Source: an uncultured Collinsella sp. (GTDB lineage Bacteria > Actinomycetota > Coriobacteriia > Coriobacteriales > Coriobacteriaceae). From it: a stretch of DNA of 64,000 nucleotides. Positions within the stretch are counted from its first letter, which is position 1, and each line of letters starts with the position of its first letter. Where the stretch lies: contig UQHK01000013.1 of assembly GCA_900540855.1 (NCBI GenBank), positions 1-64,000 of the forward strand, written 5' to 3'. Below, in pieces: positions 7,789 through 16,592 of this stretch. The notes below the pieces were generated by a model. That model had not been told where the DNA came from, did not search any database, and saw only the letters and a program-made list of their open reading frames with translations. A program made the translations under genes and the position numbers.

Positions 7789-9170
7789 TGCGGCATATGA
7801 ATACATCTGAGTACTTATCTATGGGTGATGCCGCCCGCCTGTTGGGCGTTACGAAAGCCCGCATATCGCAACTTGCCGCATCGGGAACGCTTGTGTGCGA
7901 TATTGTGGGCGGCCGGAAGATGGTCGAGTACAATTCTGCGATCGCCTATCAAAAGGTCCGCAAGCGTGGACGCCGTCCTGCGGCCGATGTGGGACGTAAG
8001 TTTACGCTGATGTCCGCCGATTACGAGGTTGCGCGTGTTTCGTTTGATCCGACGCGCGAGTTTTCCTTCGAAATCGCCGAGGTACTCGATGCGCAGAGGA
8101 TGCCGTTTGGCACGTGCTCGAGCTCTTCTCCTACGGTGAATAAACGGGAACTCAACGTGTGGTGGAGCCATCGGTCGGTGCCTGACGTCCGCCCCGGGCT
8201 CGTCTCGCGCTATCGTGAACTGGGAATTGCCAGTGGCATCGAGGTTCCGGTTCGGTGCCTGGGTCTATCACTTTCGGATTGTTATTGGCTGCGACCGGCA
8301 GAATGCGACGGGCTCGAATGGCGAAGCCTCAATTACTTCGAGAATGATTTTGAGCGATCGGCGCCCGAGGGGCGTTCGGGTTGGCTGGAGGGCATCGGTC
8401 TTAAAAATCCCGACAACACATCCGAGGGTGAGCTTCCTAAATCGTGGATGATCCGAAACGGCATTCGCGTTTTGGCCAAAGGGTGCGGGATGGACGATCA
8501 GCGTCCCTTTAACGAGGCGGTTGCAACGGCTCTACATCGTCGCTTGCTGTCGGAGGGGGAGTTTGTTCCTTACACGGTTGAGCGCATGTTCAATGGCCCC
8601 GTGTGCCTGTGCGAGGATTTTCTTGACGGCCGCGAGGAATACGTTCCGGCTGTTTACGTTAAGGGCGCACTTGGTAGCCAGCGGGGAAACTCGACATACG
8701 ATCGATACTGTCGCTACCTCGGCAAGCATGGTGTCGATGAGGCCGACGTGAGAGGATCTATGTCGCAGATGATTGTCTGCGATGCCCTTTTGGCCAACAG
8801 CGACCGCCATTGGCGAAACTTCGGCATCATCCGCAATGTCGACACCCTGGAGATAAGGCCTGCACCGCTGTTCGATAGCGGCAACTGCCTGTGGTACAAC
8901 GTACCAACTGCCGTGCTCGCAGCTGGGGAGTTTGGGTTTTCCGCTAAGCCGTTTGGGCCCGACCCTTCCGTCCAGCTGGCGCTTGCGGACTCGCTCGACT
9001 GGTTCGATTCATCGCGGCTCAACGGATTTGTTGATGAGGCGATCGAGATTCTTTCGCAGAGCGAATGGGCCACGGCGGAGGGCCGGCTCGAGGCCATTCG
9101 CCGTGGCCTCGAGCGTCGCGTAATCGAGGTTAGTGCCGCTGTTGAGGTACTTCGACACGTGCAGCGATAA
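7788..9170 (+). CDS. HipA-like kinase with fused N-terminal helix-turn-helix
   Basis: This 460-residue protein has a MerR/excisionase-type DNA-binding head (about residues 8-60, with MGDAARLLGVTKARISQLAASG) joined to a HipA-type Ser/Thr kinase. The kinase shows the catalytic NSDRHWRNFG loop (Asp339, Asn344) and the metal-binding PLFDSG (Asp363); Lys231 may bind ATP. Classical HipA toxins phosphorylate GltX and pair with a separate HipB repressor. No hipB is adjacent here, so the head may act as built-in regulator. GC content is lower than in the neighbouring housekeeping genes. Starts at 7788 and 7797 are both possible; the GAGG box is 2 or 11 bases away respectively. Confidence 0.72.
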   Translation: MRHMNTSEYLSMGDAARLLGVTKARISQLAASGTLVCDIVGGRKMVEYNSAIAYQKVRKRGRRPAADVGRKFTLMSADYEVARVSFDPTREFSFEIAEVLDAQRMPFGTCSSSSPTVNKRELNVWWSHRSVPDVRPGLVSRYRELGIASGIEVPVRCLGLSLSDCYWLRPAECDGLEWRSLNYFENDFERSAPEGRSGWLEGIGLKNPDNTSEGELPKSWMIRNGIRVLAKGCGMDDQRPFNEAVATALHRRLLSEGEFVPYTVERMFNGPVCLCEDFLDGREEYVPAVYVKGALGSQRGNSTYDRYCRYLGKHGVDEADVRGSMSQMIVCDALLANSDRHWRNFGIIRNVDTLEIRPAPLFDSGNCLWYNVPTAVLAAGEFGFSAKPFGPDPSVQLALADSLDWFDSSRLNGFVDEAIEILSQSEWATAEGRLEAIRRGLERRVIEVSAAVEVLRHVQR

Positions 9171-9178
9171 ACCCGCGG

Positions 9179-10279
9179 CTACTTAAGTGCGCCGGTCACG
9201 GTGCCGCCGCCCAGGACGATGTCGCCGCGATAGACTACAACGGCCTGGCCGGGGGCGATGGCTCGTTGCGGCTCGTCAAAAGTTAGCAGCATTTGCCCGT
9301 CTTCGTCACGCGTAAGGGTCGCTGCCTGGTCTTTCTGACGGTAGCGATACTTGGCACCCACGCGAATGCCGCCGGCATTGAGCTCCGCCTCCATGCGGTC
9401 GGTAGGGGCGCTCCAAATCCAGTCGTTGGCCGTGAGCGCTGCGGCCGTCAGGTCCTCGGCCTCGCCCAGATGCACAATGTTGCTGGCGGCATCGACGCCC
9501 GTTACGTACACGGGATGCGCCATCGCGACGCCCAAGCCCTTGCGCTGGCCGATGGTATAGCGCAGCGCGCCGTTATGGCGTCCGACCACGCTGCCGTCGC
9601 GCCATACAATATCGCCCGGCTCGGCGGCATAACCGCAGCGGCGCTCGATATAGCCCGCGTAGTCGCCGTCCGCGATAAAGCAGATATCCTCGCTCTCGGC
9701 TTTCTGGGCGTTGATGAAGCCCTGCTCGGCGGCAATGCGGCGCACATCGCGCTCTTTGTCCAGCCCAGCCAGCGGAAAGATTGTGCGTGCCAGGTGCTCT
9801 TGCGTGAGCGAATACAAAAAGTAGCTTTGGTCCTTCTTGGGGTCCTCGCCGCGGTGCAGCTGCCAGGTGCCGTCTGCCGCCTGGCTTGTTTTGGCGTAAT
9901 GGCCCGTGGCGATGTAGTCGCAGCCCATGTCCAGCGCTGCATCGAGCAGCGCGCCAAACTTAATGTGGCGGTTGCAGATAATGCACGGATTGGGCGTCAG
10001 CCCCTCCTGGTAGGCGTTCACAAAGCGCTCGATCACGTTACGGTCGAAGGTCTGCTGCAAGTCGAGCACGTGATGGGGTATCCCCAGGTGCTCGGCGACG
10101 GCCTTTGCATCGGCGATGTCGCGGTCGACCTTGCTCATGCCCGTGACGGGATCGGGCGCGGGACAGGTGAGGCGCATGGTGGCGCCGACGCATTCGTAGC
10201 CCTGGCTTTTGAGCAGGTACGCGGTCACGCTGGAATCGACGCCGCCGCTCATGGCGACGAGCACGCGCTTGTTGTGCAT
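9179..10279 (-). CDS. mnmA: tRNA-specific 2-thiouridylase
   Basis: MnmA thiolates uridine 34 of Lys, Glu and Gln tRNAs, using sulfur relayed from a cysteine desulfurase and ATP. The 366-residue protein shows the PP-loop SGGVDSS (residues 11-17), the nucleophile cysteine in NPCIICN and the second catalytic cysteine in SEDICFI, plus the C-terminal beta-barrel. Start ATG 10279 has an AAGGAGA box upstream. It lies downstream of cysK on the same strand but a strong hairpin with T tract separates them, so it probably has its own promoter. Sulfur metabolism links it to cysK. Confidence 0.95.
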   Translation of the reverse strand: MHNKRVLVAMSGGVDSSVTAYLLKSQGYECVGATMRLTCPAPDPVTGMSKVDRDIADAKAVAEHLGIPHHVLDLQQTFDRNVIERFVNAYQEGLTPNPCIICNRHIKFGALLDAALDMGCDYIATGHYAKTSQAADGTWQLHRGEDPKKDQSYFLYSLTQEHLARTIFPLAGLDKERDVRRIAAEQGFINAQKAESEDICFIADGDYAGYIERRCGYAAEPGDIVWRDGSVVGRHNGALRYTIGQRKGLGVAMAHPVYVTGVDAASNIVHLGEAEDLTAAALTANDWIWSAPTDRMEAELNAGGIRVGAKYRYRQKDQAATLTRDEDGQMLLTFDEPQRAIAPGQAVVVYRGDIVLGGGTVTGALK

Positions 10280-10308
10280 GGGGAGGTTCTCCTTGGTGGC
10301 ATGTGGCC

Positions 10309-10347
10309 AAAAAAGAAAAGCGGCGCGGGAGGCTGGTTCCGCGCCGC
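10309..10347 (-). terminator. Intrinsic terminator between cysK and mnmA (minus strand)
   Basis: Read on the minus strand, GCGGCGCGG and CCGCGCCGC (10339-10347 and 10320-10328) form a 9-bp stem followed by TTTTCTTTTTT. It ends about 30 bases before the mnmA start, so it could be a cysK terminator or a leader attenuator of mnmA. A second, T-less inverted repeat (GAGCCCAGG, 10395-10403 with 10433-10441) lies closer to the cysK stop. Confidence 0.75.
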
Positions 10348-10461
10348 AGACATTGTAGCAAGTTCGGGCGTCATGTGGGACACCCTGTTGGGATGAGCCC
10401 AGGCTGCCAGAAGAGAGGGGAGACCGGTTCGTCCTGGGCTCAACCTACGGGCGACGGGCCC

Positions 10462-11400
<939 letters not shown>

Positions 11401-11472
11401 GGTGAACCTCCAAAGTGTTCAAATGACTGGATACCGTGTGGTTTTACGGTGTGTGTAGCAGTGAAACCCACA

Positions 11473-11527
11473 AACCTTATAGGTTGTTCGTTTTGCTGTT
11501 GGCAAGCATAGTAGGCACTAAAGCCTA
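11473..11527. promoter_or_regulatory. Two palindromes in the cysK-rrf2 intergenic region
   Basis: AACCT-TAT-AGGTT (11473-11485) and TAGGC-N6-GCCTA (11512-11527) lie between the divergent cysK and Rrf2-type genes. They are the obvious candidate operators for the Rrf2 protein. The region from 11528 to 11653 is AT rich and holds TTTTCA (11590) and TAGAAT (11612), spaced 16 bases, as a possible promoter for the regulator. Confidence 0.5.
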
Positions 11528-11653
11528 GTAACGCAATAGGAAATAGAAGATTATTACGAGTCGATTAACCATCTTGACGGGAATAGGTATTTTCAAAACC
11601 AATTTTTCGGCTAGAATTTCTACGAATTAAAAGACCGAAAGGCAGCTATATAT

Positions 11654-12082
11654 ATGTTGGTTTCCACAAAGGGCAGATATGCCCTACGCGTTATGGTCGA
11701 CCTGGCCGAGCATCAGGCGGCCGGTCGCATCCCGCTCAAAGAGATCGCGGCGCGCCAGGGGATTTCGGAGAAGTACCTCGAGAATATTCTGGCGACGCTC
11801 GTGCGCGCCAATATGCTCTCGGGCATGCGCGGCAAGGGCGGCGGCTACGTGCTTACGCGCCCGCCCGAGCAGTACACGGTGGGCGAGATCTTGCGCCTGA
11901 CCGAGGGCAGCCTGGCGCCGGTCGCCTGCCTGGATGGCGACTGCAAGGGTTGCTCGCGATCTGATGAGTGCCCCACGCTCGACGTGTGGAAGAACCTTGA
12001 CAAGCTCATCAACGACTACCTCGACGGTGTGACGCTCGATCAACTTGTCGCTCCCAATGAAGGCTACGATTACGTCATCTAA
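11654..12082 (+). CDS. Rrf2-family transcriptional regulator (IscR/CymR-like)
   Basis: This 142-residue winged-helix repressor starts MLVSTKGRYALRVMVDLAEH, the standard Rrf2 beginning, and has the recognition segment ISEKYLENILATL. Four cysteines at 92, 97, 100 and 106 lie where IscR carries its Fe-S ligands, so it may sense cluster status; CymR, in contrast, lacks such a set. Its position opposite cysK suggests control of cysteine or Fe-S supply genes. No iscS/iscU genes are in the window. The ribosome site (GAAAGG) is 12 bases upstream, rather far. Confidence 0.88.
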   Translation: MLVSTKGRYALRVMVDLAEHQAAGRIPLKEIAARQGISEKYLENILATLVRANMLSGMRGKGGGYVLTRPPEQYTVGEILRLTEGSLAPVACLDGDCKGCSRSDECPTLDVWKNLDKLINDYLDGVTLDQLVAPNEGYDYVI

Positions 12083-12151
12083 CCCATACCTGCCATGTGG
12101 GGACAGGGTGGAAATGGCAGATTCTCTCGCCCTTTGAGACTTGGCAAATAA

Positions 12152-12184
12152 GAAGGCCGCCCATTTTTGCGATGGGCGGCCTTC
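12152..12184. terminator. Bidirectional terminator, 13-bp perfect stem
   Basis: GAAGGCCGCCCAT (12152-12164) pairs perfectly with 12172-12184, followed by GTTTT on + and AAATA upstream. It sits between the convergent Rrf2 and holin-like genes and can serve both. Just before it, CTGCCAT (12090-12096) and ATGGCAG (12114-12120) form a second short hairpin around GGGGACAGGG. Confidence 0.8.
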
Positions 12185-12224
12185 GTTTTGGGCTGTTGAG
12201 ACGGGCGCGGCCGGAATGGCCGTT

Positions 12225-12590
12225 TTAGCCCTCGGCGATGCTGTCGAGGATGCTGCGCATGATGGACACCAGGATGCTGCCCATAAAGGCCGATCCAAAG
12301 CTGGCGATGGAGATACCCGCGCCCAGCAGATTGACCGACAGATAGCTGGCCAGCTCGAGCATAAAGCTGTTGACTACGAGCTGAAAAATACCCAGCGTAA
12401 TGATCGTGAGCGGCAGCGAGATAACCGTCAGGAACGGCTTGACGAGCGAATCGACGATGTTCAAGAACAGTCCCACGAAGGCGAAACAGACCCAGGCCTC
12501 GGCAAAACCGAAGGGCTGGATGCCGGGGACGAGGAACGTGGCAATCGCGATGGCGATAGAGGTAAAGAGCCAGTTAAGCATAAAGCGCAT
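12225..12590 (-). CDS. Phage-holin-family-IV-like (YvlD-type) membrane protein
   Basis: This 121-residue protein has four predicted transmembrane segments and the conserved loop around LNIVDSLVKPFLTVISLPLTI seen in the mycobacterial-type 4-TMS holin superfamily (YvlD in Bacillus). Function in the chromosomal setting is unknown. Start ATG 12590 has AAAGGA upstream. There is no phage context. Confidence 0.82.
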   Translation of the reverse strand: MRFMLNWLFTSIAIAIATFLVPGIQPFGFAEAWVCFAFVGLFLNIVDSLVKPFLTVISLPLTIITLGIFQLVVNSFMLELASYLSVNLLGAGISIASFGSAFMGSILVSIMRSILDSIAEG

Positions 12591-12914
12591 GGTGTGAATC
12601 CTTTCTTGCGCAGGGTGCGTCGGTGTCGCGTGAAGCGGTTTGCTGCGGCAGCTTGGACGGCCGCTCGGGTGTGCCGCCTTGTTCGGCCGCCCATTGTCTC
12701 AGATATTCGTGGAGCTTACGTGCGCATTCGGTTTCAAAACGGCGTTCGTCCTAGAAAACGCGCCGCTGGCAGAGAGTTTTGTCGCTTTAGTTTGGTGGTG
12801 TGCTACACTGCTACGGGCAAAAGCCACAGGCGTTGCCCTATTGCATAGAACGGGCGAACGATGCCCGATGTCAGTATCAACTTCGATGCCTTTTGGCGGG
12901 TTTGGCGGTGATCG
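12591..12914. other. Intergenic region with divergent promoters
   Basis: No supported gene is visible in these 324 bases; a + strand open frame crossing it runs antisense to the holin-like gene and is rejected. TTGTCG (12779) and TACACT (12804) spaced 19 bases are a possible promoter for the downstream YerC-like gene. Confidence 0.5.
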
Positions 12915-13214
12915 ATGAATATCGAGAACATGTTTGACAAGCCTGATGTCAAGCAGCTGGTCCACGCATTTAGTCTTTTGGATGACGAGAAGGATATCCA
13001 GGCGTTTTTGACCGATATCTGCACGCCGCGCGAGATCTGCGATCTTTCGCAACGTCTGCAGGTTGCGCGTTATCTGGATGAGGGCGAGCCTTATGTTGAG
13101 GTTCAGGCCCGCACCGGCGCTTCGTCCACTACGGTGAGCCGCGTTTCAAAGGCACTCAACGGCGAGTACGGCGGCTATCGCAAGATCCTCATCAAGCTGG
13201 AGGGTGGCGAGTAG
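12915..13214 (+). CDS. YerC/YecD-type TrpR-related DNA-binding protein
   Basis: This 99-residue all-helical protein belongs to the TrpR-like YerC/YecD family. The helix-turn-helix region reads EVQARTGASSTTVSRVSKALN, with the family hallmark LTPREICDLSQRLQVARYL-like segment before it. Targets are unknown. It precedes addB but a terminator and hairpin repeat separate them. Confidence 0.85.
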   Translation: MNIENMFDKPDVKQLVHAFSLLDDEKDIQAFLTDICTPREICDLSQRLQVARYLDEGEPYVEVQARTGASSTTVSRVSKALNGEYGGYRKILIKLEGGE

Positions 13215-13240
13215 GCCAGCGGTAAAAACGAATTGCGCAG

Positions 13241-13268
13241 AACCGTCCCTTCGGGGGCGGTTTTTTTT
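13241..13268 (+). terminator. Intrinsic terminator of the YerC-like gene
   Basis: AACCGTCCC and GGGGGCGGTT around a TTC loop, followed by eight T residues (13261-13268). Confidence 0.9.
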
Positions 13269-13351
13269 GATCCTTTGGGGACGGAGGAAAACGGATCACT
13301 GGGTTAGACTGACCTCCTCGGTGATCCATTTTCCTCTGTCTCCAAGGGGTC
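13269..13351. repeat. 31-bp inverted repeat with GGGGACGGAGG core
   Basis: Arms 13269-13299 and 13321-13351 pair along all 31 positions: 26 Watson-Crick, four G-U and one C-A, with a 21-base loop. It is non-coding and immediately follows a terminator. The GGGACGG core recurs in the repeat at 63771-63890. The downstream bases also contain an imperfect direct repeat of CAAATCTGT (13351-13359 and 13370-13378). Confidence 0.8.
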
Positions 13352-13436
13352 AAATCTGTTGGCGTGGGGCAAATCTGTCCGCGCGGGCGGGTAGGATGGA
13401 AGCATTGAATATTGCGAACGGTTTGAGTGGAGGACC

Positions 13437-16400
13437 ATGCCTGTTCGAATCTATACCACCAACGCCGGCGCGGATTTGAGCGATGCCGAGGCGGCGCTGC
13501 TTGCCGACCTTATTGCCCGCCACGGGCGTGCCGTGCTGCTGGCGCCAACGTTTGCCGAGCTCGACCTGTGCCGTCATGATGCGGCGGAAGCCGGCGTTTC
13601 GCTGGGTATTGACTACAAGACGCCTACATCGTGGCTTCGCTCGCTTTGGGAGCTTTTGGGCGACGGGCGCGGTTTCGTCGACAACCTGCAGCGCCAGATG
13701 CTGTTTTCGGACATGGTAGCGCGCCTCGACGACGCCGACCTGCAGCCGCTTTCGCGCAGCCAGGGCACGGTGCGTATGCTCGCGCGTATGGCTCGCGATG
13801 TGCTGCCGGGTGTGGCAGGGACAGGCACCGAGCGTTGCTGCGACAACGTTTGCAAGCCCAAGCCCAAAAGCGACGCCGAGGCTCGCGTGTTTGAACTTTT
13901 GTGCGCCTATGCGCGCGGTTTGGACCGTCGAGATATGGTCGAGCCCTGCGAGGCGGCTGACATTATGGCCGGCGCTTTGGCCGACAACCTGCCGGGGTGC
14001 GCCCGCGCCGTTTGCGTGCGCGGCGTCACGTCATTTACGTATAGCCTGCTCGAGCTGCTGTCCGCCGTGGCAAACAACGGGGGAGAGGTTGTCGTGCTGC
14101 TTGCCCGCGAGCAAGCGGCGATGCGCGAGGAGCTTGCCGCGGCATTTGATGTCCGCGGTGTGCTGTTTGAGATCGCGCCGCTGGGGGAGGGCGCCGCCGC
14201 GCCCCAGACTGCCTCCAAGTCCGCTGCTCAGCCTGCCTTTATTGAGGTCGCCGGCCCCCATGCCCGTGCCCATGCTTATGCGGACGTCATCGATAAGTTG
14301 GTGAAAGCGCACAAGGAGTCCAAGGACGATAAAGTTGCTGCAACACCCGCCGACCCCGTACGCGTGCTCGTTGTTTCTGCCCGGGCACCCCAGCTGTTCG
14401 GCGAGCTTGCCGCTCGTTTGGCGGCGCGCCACGTTGCTGCCGAGACGGCCGAGTTCACGGCGTTTTCCCAATCCATTGCGGGCAGGCAGTTCACGGCGCT
14501 CGCCAACCTGATCGAGCGTATGAAGGCCGCCGACGAAGGGGCAGCTTCTAAGACTGAGTGGTGGCCCGCTCCGGAGCTTACCGACTGGATTTACAGCCCG
14601 CTTTCGGGTGCCGACGCCGCCAGCGCGCGCACGTTCGACAAGAATATGCGACTGTCGCGCAGCAAGACCACTGCGGGCGTCAAGAGCCTGCTGCAGAGCG
14701 TGCAGGGCCAGGTGAGGGGCGCGCGTAAAGCGGCGAGCGACGAGAACTGGTTTAAGAACGTGCCGTGCGTGATCTCGGACGTGTTCCAGGCGCTGTGGCG
14801 CGACAAACCCGTGACGGCGCTCAAGGCCATGCTTGCCGTTGCCGAGGCACTGCCCGATCGCGCACTTGGCGGTCTCGACGGTCAGGCCCGTCGCCAGGCG
14901 GAGGTGGCCCTGCTGCGCCACGTCATCGACATCCTTATGAATGGCGCCCGTGCGCTCGACGTGTCGCAGGCCGCGACCGTGCCCGTGCTCGATGACATTC
15001 GCACCAAGGTGGACAAGCGTAGCGCCGCCTACGATTACGAGACCTACGAGGTTGACCGTGCGCCACGCGCCCAGGTTCGCTTTGCTTCGCTTGCCGATGC
15101 GGCGGCCCTGCGCCCCGGCAGCTACGATGCCGTGCTGTTTGCCGACGTCGACCTGGACAGTTATCCGCTCTCACATGAGGAGGGCCCGCTGGCAACGCTG
15201 ACGGCAGAGTTAGATCGCAGCGGTGTGACGCTTGAGCCTGCGGCCTTGCTGCGCGCACGCTTTGGCCGTGCGATACAAGCGTCGCGTGGTCCGGTTACGC
15301 TCGCCCGTGTGACCCACGATCGTCAGGCGCGCGAGTGCTATCCGGCGGCCGTGTGGACCGAGTTGCGGGCGCATGCCGAGGCCGCTAACGATGCTAAGGC
15401 CGCTGACGCCGACAAGGCCGCTGACGACGCTAAGGCCGTTGGCGCCGACAAGGCGAAGTGTGTGGGTGAGGGCGATATCGTAAGGGACTTCGATCCCGCG
15501 GCAGGCGAAGGTCTTAGGCGCGAGCGCGTGACCTGCGAAGCTCCTCAGCATCTGAGCGATGAAGCCATTCCGTATTTGGTCCTGCGTCGTCGCGATGGCG
15601 AGGGCGAGGATGCGCCGCTGGTGCCGCGCCTGACGTCTGCCTCGCAGATCGAGGCCTATTCGACCTGCCCGCTATGCTGGTTCGTCTCGTACCGCGTGAA
15701 GCCCCAGTCGATCGACGCTGGCTTTGGCAATATGGAGAAGGGCAACTTTGTCCACGACGTGCTGGAACACTTGCATGCCCGTCTGCCCCAGGAGGGCATG
15801 GAGCGCGTGACACCCATGAATCTGCCACGCGCGAAGGAGCTGCTGCGCGAGGTCTTTGACGAGACCTTGGCCGAGCATGCGGGCAAGCGCGGTACCGAGG
15901 GCCCGCTCGTGCCGCTCTCCCCGGTGGAGGAGCGCCAGGTGGCCGAGATTTTGCCGCAGCTGGAGGGCGTTCTTGCCTACGAGTCCGAGGCGCTCGCGCC
16001 CTTCGCGCCGCGCTACCTGGAGTTTGCGTTCAACGAGCTCCAGGTCGAGTATGCCGGCTGGCCGCTCGGCGGGCGCATCGACCGCGTGGATGTGGATGCC
16101 GAGAATCGCGCCGTGGTAATCGACTACAAGCATCGCACGGGCGTTGAGGAGTTTAAACTCGCCGACCCCACGGTGCGCGACGAGGAATCGGGCGAGGCCG
16201 CCATCGACGACCCGCGGTGGCTGCCGCCCCATACCCAGACGCTTATCTATGCGCAGGCTATGCGCCGGGCGCTGGATCTGGACACCCGCGCGGCGCTCTA
16301 TTTTTCGACCAAGGGCGGCAAACCGGCGCTGCGAGGCGCCGCGAGTGCCGAGCTGCTCGAGGAGGAGCGTGGTGACGGCCGCATCCCGGGGCTTAAGAAG

Positions 16401-16589
16401 GGCTTTCCCGGCGAGGGCGGCAGCATGGACTTCGACGCCCTGCTCGATCGCGTGGAGGACGGCATCGCCGAGCGCCTGCGCGAGCTCGAGGCGGGCAACG
16501 TTGCCACCGTCGACCCGGCGTCGACGCAGGCCGCGCATGCGCGCTGCTCGTATAACCACGAAGGAACGTTTGTAAGGAGGGACGTGTAG
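13437..16589 (+). CDS. addB: AddB-like PD-(D/E)XK nuclease subunit
   Basis: This 1050-residue partner of the helicase-nuclease encoded next door is an AddB/RexB-type protein acting in double-strand break resection. The C-terminal RecB-type nuclease is intact: GNFVHDVLEHLHA (about residue 770), GGRIDRVDVD (about 878), VIDYKHR (about 895) and QTLIYAQAMRRA. No Walker A motif is visible at the N terminus, so it is probably not an ATPase. The Fe-S cysteines of Bacillus AddB are only partly present (CPLC and a single C-terminal ARCSYN). An Ala/Asp/Lys low-complexity repeat lies near residues 645-680. Start has GGAGGA upstream. addA follows three bases after the stop. Confidence 0.85.
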   Translation: MPVRIYTTNAGADLSDAEAALLADLIARHGRAVLLAPTFAELDLCRHDAAEAGVSLGIDYKTPTSWLRSLWELLGDGRGFVDNLQRQMLFSDMVARLDDADLQPLSRSQGTVRMLARMARDVLPGVAGTGTERCCDNVCKPKPKSDAEARVFELLCAYARGLDRRDMVEPCEAADIMAGALADNLPGCARAVCVRGVTSFTYSLLELLSAVANNGGEVVVLLAREQAAMREELAAAFDVRGVLFEIAPLGEGAAAPQTASKSAAQPAFIEVAGPHARAHAYADVIDKLVKAHKESKDDKVAATPADPVRVLVVSARAPQLFGELAARLAARHVAAETAEFTAFSQSIAGRQFTALANLIERMKAADEGAASKTEWWPAPELTDWIYSPLSGADAASARTFDKNMRLSRSKTTAGVKSLLQSVQGQVRGARKAASDENWFKNVPCVISDVFQALWRDKPVTALKAMLAVAEALPDRALGGLDGQARRQAEVALLRHVIDILMNGARALDVSQAATVPVLDDIRTKVDKRSAAYDYETYEVDRAPRAQVRFASLADAAALRPGSYDAVLFADVDLDSYPLSHEEGPLATLTAELDRSGVTLEPAALLRARFGRAIQASRGPVTLARVTHDRQARECYPAAVWTELRAHAEAANDAKAADADKAADDAKAVGADKAKCVGEGDIVRDFDPAAGEGLRRERVTCEAPQHLSDEAIPYLVLRRRDGEGEDAPLVPRLTSASQIEAYSTCPLCWFVSYRVKPQSIDAGFGNMEKGNFVHDVLEHLHARLPQEGMERVTPMNLPRAKELLREVFDETLAEHAGKRGTEGPLVPLSPVEERQVAEILPQLEGVLAYESEALAPFAPRYLEFAFNELQVEYAGWPLGGRIDRVDVDAENRAVVIDYKHRTGVEEFKLADPTVRDEESGEAAIDDPRWLPPHTQTLIYAQAMRRALDLDTRAALYFSTKGGKPALRGAASAELLEEERGDGRIPGLKKGFPGEGGSMDFDALLDRVEDGIAERLRELEAGNVATVDPASTQAAHARCSYNHEGTFVRRDV

Positions 16590-16592
16590 ACC

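Noticed and set aside
12141..12848. 235-codon + strand frame over the holin-like gene
   Set aside because: It is antisense to a well-supported membrane protein, starts at a terminator and has highly charged, non-protein-like composition.
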